Assembly (NCBI GenBank): GCA_034437035.1
Contig: DAOTUI010000175.1
Span: 1 to 64,000 of the forward strand
Origin: CAKZQX01 sp034437035
GTDB taxonomy: Bacteria > Chloroflexota > Chloroflexia > Chloroflexales > Chloroflexaceae
DNA: 64,000 nt
Direction: 5' to 3'
Position numbers and translations under genes: made by a program. The notes beneath the pieces are model-generated. The model was not told where the DNA came from. It searched no databases and saw only the letters and a program-made list of their open reading frames with translations. Below are positions 58,912-64,000 of this stretch, one piece after another. Every line of letters begins with the position of its first letter. The stretch's first letter is position 1.

Positions 58912-59991
58912 ATGAATTCGCAATCACTGATCGAAATTGATGGTTCGTACGGGGAAGGCGGCGGGCAAGTGTTGCGCACTGCGCTCGCGCTGTCCGCGTT
59001 GACCGGGCAACCCACGCGGATTGACCGCATTCGCGCGGGGCGACGCAATCCGGGCCTGGCTCCCCAGCATCTTGCAGGGCTGCTTGCCACTGCCCGCATC
59101 TGCAATGCCGCTGTCAAGGGTGCGACGGTTGGCGCAACAACAATCACGTTTGAGCCGCGTGAGCGCCCGCGCCCCGGTGAGTATCATGTCGATGTTGCGG
59201 AGAGTGCCCGGCAGGGCAGCGCCGGATCGGTGACGTTGATCTTGCAGACGCTGCTACTGCCGCTGGCCTTTGCCGGAGCGACCAGCCATCTGACGTTGTG
59301 CGGCGGCACGCATGTTGCCTGGAGCCCACCGTTCGATTATCTGGAGCATGTCTACCTGCCGACGCTGGCCCGATTGGGATTCCGTGCCGACTGCCACCTG
59401 GACGACTGGGGCTTCTACCCGGTCGGCAACGGGCAGATCAGCGCTACGATTGAGCCGGTGAAGCTGCCGCTCACGCCCCTCACCCTGGAGGAGCGCGGCG
59501 AACTCCAGCAGGTGCAGGGGCGCGCTATCGCCTGCAACCTCCCGGCCGATATTGCCCAGCGGATTGCCAACCGCGCCGGCAATGTGCTGACCGGAGCCGG
59601 ATTACCCGTCCAGGTGACACCCCACCGCGTGAAGGGCGCGGGGCCGGGGGCGGGGTTGTTCCTCGTCGCTACGTATGATCAGGCAGTGGCGGGATTCGCG
59701 GCGCTGGGTGCCAAGGGCAAGCCCTCCGACAAGGTTGCCGACGAAGCCTGCCGGGAGCTGCTGACATACCACGCTGCCGCAGCCCCGGTCGATCCGCATC
59801 TTGCCGATCAGCTCCTGCTGCCGTTGGCGCTGGTTGAAGGGCGCTCGCAATTTCGCACCAGCCAGGTTTCGCTACATCTGCTGACCAATGCGCAGATCAT
59901 CCAGCGCTTTATTCCAGCGCGTATCAGCATCGCGGGAGCCGAAGGCCGGCCAGGCCGGATCACGGTTGAAGGCGCACCACTCCCGGCGTAG
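58912..59991 (+). CDS. rtcA: RNA 3'-terminal phosphate cyclase
   Basis: This 359-residue enzyme converts RNA 3'-phosphate to the 2',3'-cyclic form using ATP. It has the family signature IEIDGSYGEGGGQVLRTALALS at the start, IRAGRRNPGLAPQHL, TLCGGTHVAWSPPFDYL and the catalytic His region VDPHLADQLLLPLAL. Start 58912 lies 1 bp after the acetyltransferase stop; codons before it belong to that gene in another frame. The ligase partner rtcB and the regulator rtcR are not nearby. Confidence 0.95.
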   Translation: MNSQSLIEIDGSYGEGGGQVLRTALALSALTGQPTRIDRIRAGRRNPGLAPQHLAGLLATARICNAAVKGATVGATTITFEPRERPRPGEYHVDVAESARQGSAGSVTLILQTLLLPLAFAGATSHLTLCGGTHVAWSPPFDYLEHVYLPTLARLGFRADCHLDDWGFYPVGNGQISATIEPVKLPLTPLTLEERGELQQVQGRAIACNLPADIAQRIANRAGNVLTGAGLPVQVTPHRVKGAGPGAGLFLVATYDQAVAGFAALGAKGKPSDKVADEACRELLTYHAAAAPVDPHLADQLLLPLALVEGRSQFRTSQVSLHLLTNAQIIQRFIPARISIAGAEGRPGRITVEGAPLPA

Positions 59992-60008
59992 GCCACCTGT
60001 TCGGGCGG

Positions 60009-60983
60009 CTATTCGGCACCCAGTTCGCCAAAGGCGAGGAGTTGCCCCACATCCGCCGCCTGTGCCCGCTCGTAGACTGTTCCCGCCAGCGCAATATCCC
60101 AGAGGGCGATGCCCTGCGACTCAAAGAGCGTTACCTCTTCGGGCCGCTGCCGACCGGGCAGCAGACCGGCAACGACATCGGCAAGCGGGCGCACCTGGGA
60201 CCAGTTCAGAGCGTTGCGTTCGTAAGCCTGGACCAGATCGCCGCTCTCAATCCGCGCGCCCTCCAGATCATCGGTATAAATCTGATCAGCGCGACGGATC
60301 GTTGCCCGGTCAAGTTCGGTACGCACCAGCGAGTTGGAGCCGGCGGCATTAATATGCGCCCCACTGCCCAGATCTTTGCCGTTGAACAGGGGTTCAGTCG
60401 CACTGGTGGCCGTTGTGATGATATCGGCTCCCGCCAGCGCTTCCTGGGGGCTGTCAACGGGGCGCACAACCAGGCCCAGGCGCTGCGCCATCGTCTCGGC
60501 AAAGACGGTGCGCCGCTCCGGTTTGCGGCTGTACACCCGCACATCCCGCAGCGAACAGACAGCGGCGATGGCCTCAAGCTGGGTCTCGGCCTGGTAGCCG
60601 GTGCCGAAGAGCGCCAGCACACCCGCATCGGGGCGGGCCAGATATTTTGTTGCCACCCCGCTGGCGGCTCCGGTGCGCAACTGACCAAGATAATTAGCCT
60701 CGATCATTGCCAGCAGCGCACCTGACTGCACATCGTACAGGTTAACAAGGAAGCGTACGCCCTGGCGTGTTGCAGTGTAGGCTTTGAAGCCCCAGTAGCC
60801 CTGCTGGACCAGCGCCCCGGCCATCATATGCAGGATCCCGTTGGGCTGATACACCCGGCGGCGCGGCTGGTTGATACCCGTGCCGTGGGACTGCTCCCGC
60901 AACGACGTCTCGACTGCCTCCAGCGCCTCGGGCATATCTACCAGCGAACAGACATCGTCTTCACGCAAGATGCGTACAGGCAT
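60009..60983 (-). CDS. Ornithine cyclodeaminase / mu-crystallin family dehydrogenase
   Basis: This 324-residue NAD(P)-binding protein has MPVRILREDDVCSLVDMPEALEAVE at the start, the substrate-site segment GYWGFKAYTA, LGQLRTGAASGVATKYLA and the Rossmann loop LALFGTGYQAETQLEAIAAV, followed by ADIITTATSATEPLF and GAHINAAGSNS. Members act as ornithine cyclodeaminases, alanine dehydrogenases or ketimine reductases; the reaction here cannot be chosen. Start 60983 is set by AAGGAGATTACT directly upstream. It is convergent with rtcA (17 bp gap). Confidence 0.9.
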   Translation of the reverse strand: MPVRILREDDVCSLVDMPEALEAVETSLREQSHGTGINQPRRRVYQPNGILHMMAGALVQQGYWGFKAYTATRQGVRFLVNLYDVQSGALLAMIEANYLGQLRTGAASGVATKYLARPDAGVLALFGTGYQAETQLEAIAAVCSLRDVRVYSRKPERRTVFAETMAQRLGLVVRPVDSPQEALAGADIITTATSATEPLFNGKDLGSGAHINAAGSNSLVRTELDRATIRRADQIYTDDLEGARIESGDLVQAYERNALNWSQVRPLADVVAGLLPGRQRPEEVTLFESQGIALWDIALAGTVYERAQAADVGQLLAFGELGAE

Positions 60984-60997
60984 AGTAATCTCCTTCA

Positions 60998-61040
60998 TAA
61001 GAACTGAGAACATAAGAACCGAAAACTGAGAACCGAGAAG
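60998..61040. repeat. Heptamer tandem tract (GAGAACT/AAGAACC)
   Basis: Units AAGAACT, GAGAACA, TAAGAACC, GAAAACT, GAGAACC: a looser version of the tracts at 15111 and 27598. Confidence 0.7.
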
Positions 61041-61296
61041 CCGGTGTGGAGATAGCTTACCCGACCTGGGGTAATTGGGCAACCATGGACAATTCGGGCC
61101 GCAATGTTCTGCCATTCCCGGGTTGATGCCGATACTGTCCGGCATCCCGCTGGAACTTTCCGCACCGCTTGAGCGTCAACCGAGTTGGATCGCCCTTGCT
61201 TTGCCTGCGTCTGAAGAGTACAATGATACCAAACTCTCCAGCAACCAGATTTTGTCCGCCGACCACAACCACGAATGGAATGGAGTTTACGAATAT
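61041..61296. other. Intergenic region between divergent genes
   Basis: It holds the upstream regions of the ornithine cyclodeaminase-family gene (minus) and the vWA protein gene (plus). No clear promoter or repeat is seen. Confidence 0.4.
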
Positions 61297-64000
61297 ATGC
61301 TGCGTCTCTCGTTTATCTATCCCAGCTTCCTCTGGTTGCTGCTTCTGCTTGTTCCGCTCTGGTTCATCACTCTGAAGGTACCGCGCCGCCCGGCACCCTG
61401 GCGCTTCTGGAGTAGCCTGGTTCTGCGCACGCTCCTCATTCTGCTGCTGGTGTTAAGCCTGGCGGGTACCCAACTGGTCTATGGCGTCGATACCATCACC
61501 ACAGTGTTTCTGGTCGATAGCAGCGACTCCATCCCCACCTCCGCGCAGGCCCAGGCGGAGCAGTTTATCCAAAATGCCCTTGACCATATGCACGCCGATG
61601 ACAAAGCCGCTGTGGTTGTCTTTGGCGAGAATGCCCTGGTCGAACGCGCGCCCAATAACACCCCGGCACTGGGACAATTCAGTTCAACACCCATCGTCGA
61701 GCGCACCGATATCGAGGAGGCGATCCAGCTTGGCCTGGCGCTCTTCCCGGCCGATTCGCAGAAGCGGCTGGTACTGCTCAGCGATGGTGGCGAGAATACC
61801 GGCCGCGCGCTTGAGGCGGCCCGGTTGGCGGCGGCTGGGCATGTACCGATCGACATTGTCGATCTCACGCTGCCCGAGGATGCCGGGGAAGCCCTGGTTG
61901 CCGGCCTGAATGTGCCCGCACATGCCCGTATTGGACAGGAAGTCACCCTGGATGTGGTGATTGAAAGTAGCAGTGACCAGACCGCTCAGGTGCGCATTCT
62001 GGCAGACCAGGAGATTATTGTCGATCAGATGCAGGAGCTTGTCGCCGGGCAGAACCGTTTTAGCGTTACCGCGCAGAACGATGAGCCCGGGTTCCGCCGC
62101 TACGAGGTGGAAATTATCCCGGAGAACGACAACCGCCAGGAAAACAACCGGGCCGCCGCGCTGGTGCAGGTGCAGGGTCCGCCTCGGGTGCTGCTGGTCG
62201 CCGGCCGGCCGGACGAGGCGCGCAACCTGGAAGATGCCCTGACCTCGGCAAATATTCAGGCTGAGACAGTCACTCCCAATCTTATGCCCGTCGATATGGC
62301 CGGGATGAGCGAGTATGAGTCGATTGTGCTGGTGAATGTTCCCGCGAACGAACTGCCGATACAGGCGATGGCAAATCTGCCCAGCTATGTGCGTGATCTG
62401 GGCAAGGGACTGGTCATGATTGGTGGGAAGGAGAGCTTTGGCGTGGGCGGCTATGGTCGCACCCCGGTTGAAGCAGCGCTCCCGGTCTACATGGATGTGC
62501 GTGACCGGGAGGAGCGGCCCAACCTGGCGCTGGCCCTCGTTATTGATAAGTCGGGCAGTATGGACGCCTGCCACTGTTCCAGTCCCAACCGCCGCTCCAC
62601 GCCGCTGGAGCAGAGCGGCGAACGCAAGGTCGATATTGCCAAGGAAGCGGTCATCCAGTCCTCGGTATTGTTAGGCGAGCAAGATACCCTGGGAGTTGTA
62701 ACCTTTAACGAGAGTGCGCACTGGGCGCTGGAAGCCACACGCGGCCCCACGATTGACCTGGTCGCCGACGCGGTAAGTGGGGTTGAACCGCGCGGCAGCA
62801 CCAACGTACGCGCCGGTCTGACCGCCGCAGAGGAGATGCTGGAGAATGCCGATGCCCGCATCAAGCATGTTATCTTGCTGACCGATGGCTGGGGCGGGAG
62901 TGGCACCAACGAGGATGTTGCCCAGCGGATGCGCGAGAAAGGCATCACCCTTACCGTCGTTGCGGCGGGCAGCGGCTCGGCCAACTATCTGCAAGAACTG
63001 GCCCAGGCCGGCGGCGGACGCTACTACCCGGCGGAGGGTATGTCCGAGGTGCCGGAGATCTTCCTGCAGGAGACGATTACGGCGGTGGGCAACTATATCA
63101 TCGAAGCGCCGTTTTTTCCGACAGTTGTCGGCGACAGTCCGGTGTTGTCCGGGTTTACTGAGGGCTTTCCCCGACTCTTTGGCTACAATGGCAGTACACT
63201 CAAAGATACCGCGCGCGTCGTAATGGTTTCTGAGGACGAATCACCGCTACTGGCGCAGTGGCAGTATGGCCTGGGGCGGAGTATTGCCTGGACCAGCGAT
63301 ACCAAAGGTCAGTGGGCGCGCAACTGGGTTAACTGGGACGGCTTCCCCCGGTTTGCGGCGCAACTGGTCGGCTGGGTCGTACCGGAGCAGTCCAACCAGC
63401 AGGTTGTCACCAATATTCATGTAGAGGGCGCGCAGACAGTGATTGATGTGGCGGTGCAGGATACGTCCGGCACGCCGCACGAAGACCTCCAGATGACGGC
63501 AACGGTGATCAAGGATGGCGAGACACGCGAGGAAGTACTATTGACTCAGGTTGCCCCCGGCCAGTACCGCGCCGGTATTCCCAGCCCCTCACCGGATACC
63601 TACCTCGTCCAGTTGGCGGGGCGACAGGATGGGCGCGCGCTGGTGCAGGATGTGGCCGGACTGGTTATCCCCTACTCGCCGGAGTATCGCCAGAACCAGA
63701 GCAACCCGCTGCTGCTGGACCAACTGCGCGAACTTACCACCGGCACGCGCCTGACCAACCCGGAGGAGGCGTTTGCGCACAACCTCTCCGGCGTCGTGCG
63801 CGCCCAGGAGATTGCCCTACCGCTGGTCTTGCTGGCCCTGCTTCTGCTGCCGGTCGATATTGCCATGCGCCGTTTGCTGCTACGCCGCAGTGATCTGAGC
63901 GCGGCGCGTACCTGGGTGCAGAACCATCTGCCACGCCGGGAGGCCCGTTCCACCGCTACCCCGGACCCGACGCTGGAACGGCTGTCGAGCGCCAAGCGGC
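61297..64000 (+). CDS. Membrane protein with two von Willebrand A domains (partial, runs off the window)
   Basis: At least 901 residues are encoded. Two N-terminal membrane helices (FLWLLLLLVPLWFITL and LVLRTLLILLLVLSLAG) are followed by a first vWA domain with a MIDAS-type DSSDS (74-78). A glutamine-amidotransferase-like segment (about 300-390, RVLLVAGRPDEARNLEDAL and GLVMIGGKESFGVGGYG) follows, then a second vWA domain with Asp417 in VIDKSGSM and LLTDGWGG. A beta-rich region leads to a further membrane helix IALPLVLLALLLLPVDIAMRR near the end of the window. The layout matches Chloroflexota/planctomycete BatA- or YfbK-like proteins of unknown role. The 3' end is missing. Confidence 0.85.
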   Translation, partial: MLRLSFIYPSFLWLLLLLVPLWFITLKVPRRPAPWRFWSSLVLRTLLILLLVLSLAGTQLVYGVDTITTVFLVDSSDSIPTSAQAQAEQFIQNALDHMHADDKAAVVVFGENALVERAPNNTPALGQFSSTPIVERTDIEEAIQLGLALFPADSQKRLVLLSDGGENTGRALEAARLAAAGHVPIDIVDLTLPEDAGEALVAGLNVPAHARIGQEVTLDVVIESSSDQTAQVRILADQEIIVDQMQELVAGQNRFSVTAQNDEPGFRRYEVEIIPENDNRQENNRAAALVQVQGPPRVLLVAGRPDEARNLEDALTSANIQAETVTPNLMPVDMAGMSEYESIVLVNVPANELPIQAMANLPSYVRDLGKGLVMIGGKESFGVGGYGRTPVEAALPVYMDVRDREERPNLALALVIDKSGSMDACHCSSPNRRSTPLEQSGERKVDIAKEAVIQSSVLLGEQDTLGVVTFNESAHWALEATRGPTIDLVADAVSGVEPRGSTNVRAGLTAAEEMLENADARIKHVILLTDGWGGSGTNEDVAQRMREKGITLTVVAAGSGSANYLQELAQAGGGRYYPAEGMSEVPEIFLQETITAVGNYIIEAPFFPTVVGDSPVLSGFTEGFPRLFGYNGSTLKDTARVVMVSEDESPLLAQWQYGLGRSIAWTSDTKGQWARNWVNWDGFPRFAAQLVGWVVPEQSNQQVVTNIHVEGAQTVIDVAVQDTSGTPHEDLQMTATVIKDGETREEVLLTQVAPGQYRAGIPSPSPDTYLVQLAGRQDGRALVQDVAGLVIPYSPEYRQNQSNPLLLDQLRELTTGTRLTNPEEAFAHNLSGVVRAQEIALPLVLLALLLLPVDIAMRRLLLRRSDLSAARTWVQNHLPRREARSTATPDPTLERLSSAKR

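Overview
The window looks like chromosomal DNA of a heterotrophic bacterium, most likely a member of the Chloroflexota. This rests on moderately GC-rich DNA, large secreted subtilases whose C-terminal repeats (FGYPIT / YHPENAPPYDVLL type) are typical of that phylum, VC_2705-type Na+ symporters with DUF4212 partners, iSTAND-like AAA proteins, and intergenic spaces full of short repeats. No ribosomal RNA is present, so the assignment is an inference.

Layout. 0.8-10.9 kb: secreted subtilase, convergent FabF, a PNPOx-fold protein, a 2-keto-4-pentenoate hydratase-like enzyme, a family-2 glycosyltransferase and a phasin-like protein. 11.1-17.4 kb: a second, larger subtilase, an AhpD-like protein, a small unknown and an alpha/beta hydrolase. 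18.0-23.6 kb (minus): a complete MacAB-type export operon (adaptor, ATPase, two permeases). 23.9-38.4 kb: a signalling block with a stand-alone receiver, a hybrid kinase with an ethylene-receptor-like sensor, an AAA/STAND-like ATPase, an HD-GYP protein, a SLOG-type protein, a kinase with two degenerate receivers, a REC-GAF-PAS kinase and an OmpR-type regulator. 38.7-48.9 kb (minus): a secreted glycosidase-like protein, a split DUF4212 + symporter pair, then a regulator-kinase-symporter operon in which DUF4212 and symporter are fused, and an EVE protein. 49.0-57.3 kb (plus): DnaJ-fusion, then a housekeeping run nrdR - membrane protein - fabG - accC - Asp23 - nusB - acpP - tatA/B - tatC. 57.7-64.0 kb: tRNA-Leu, tRNA-Val and tRNA-Phe behind a consensus promoter, AAC(3)-like acetyltransferase, rtcA, a convergent ornithine cyclodeaminase-family enzyme, and a two-vWA-domain membrane protein cut by the window edge.

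The most unusual content is non-coding. At least fifteen copies or fragments of a roughly 145-280 bp nested-palindrome element (called PAL here) sit between genes. Its outer ends (TTACGCGGT / ACCGCGTAA) and middle arms (CGCCTGCGGCAG / CTGCCGGAGGCG) are conserved. The centre is often a perfect 18-22 bp hairpin whose sequence differs from copy to copy while pairing is kept. One copy supplies the C-terminus of the SLOG reading frame, and four lie in tandem at 43.4-44.1 kb. Other non-coding families are a 110-bp element present in two identical inverted copies 18 kb apart, a set of period-7 tandem tracts, and a short GGACGCGC hairpin repeat. Remnants of formylglycine-generating-enzyme-like genes mark two of the decayed intergenic regions. 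I found no CRISPR array, prophage, transposase or classical defence locus.
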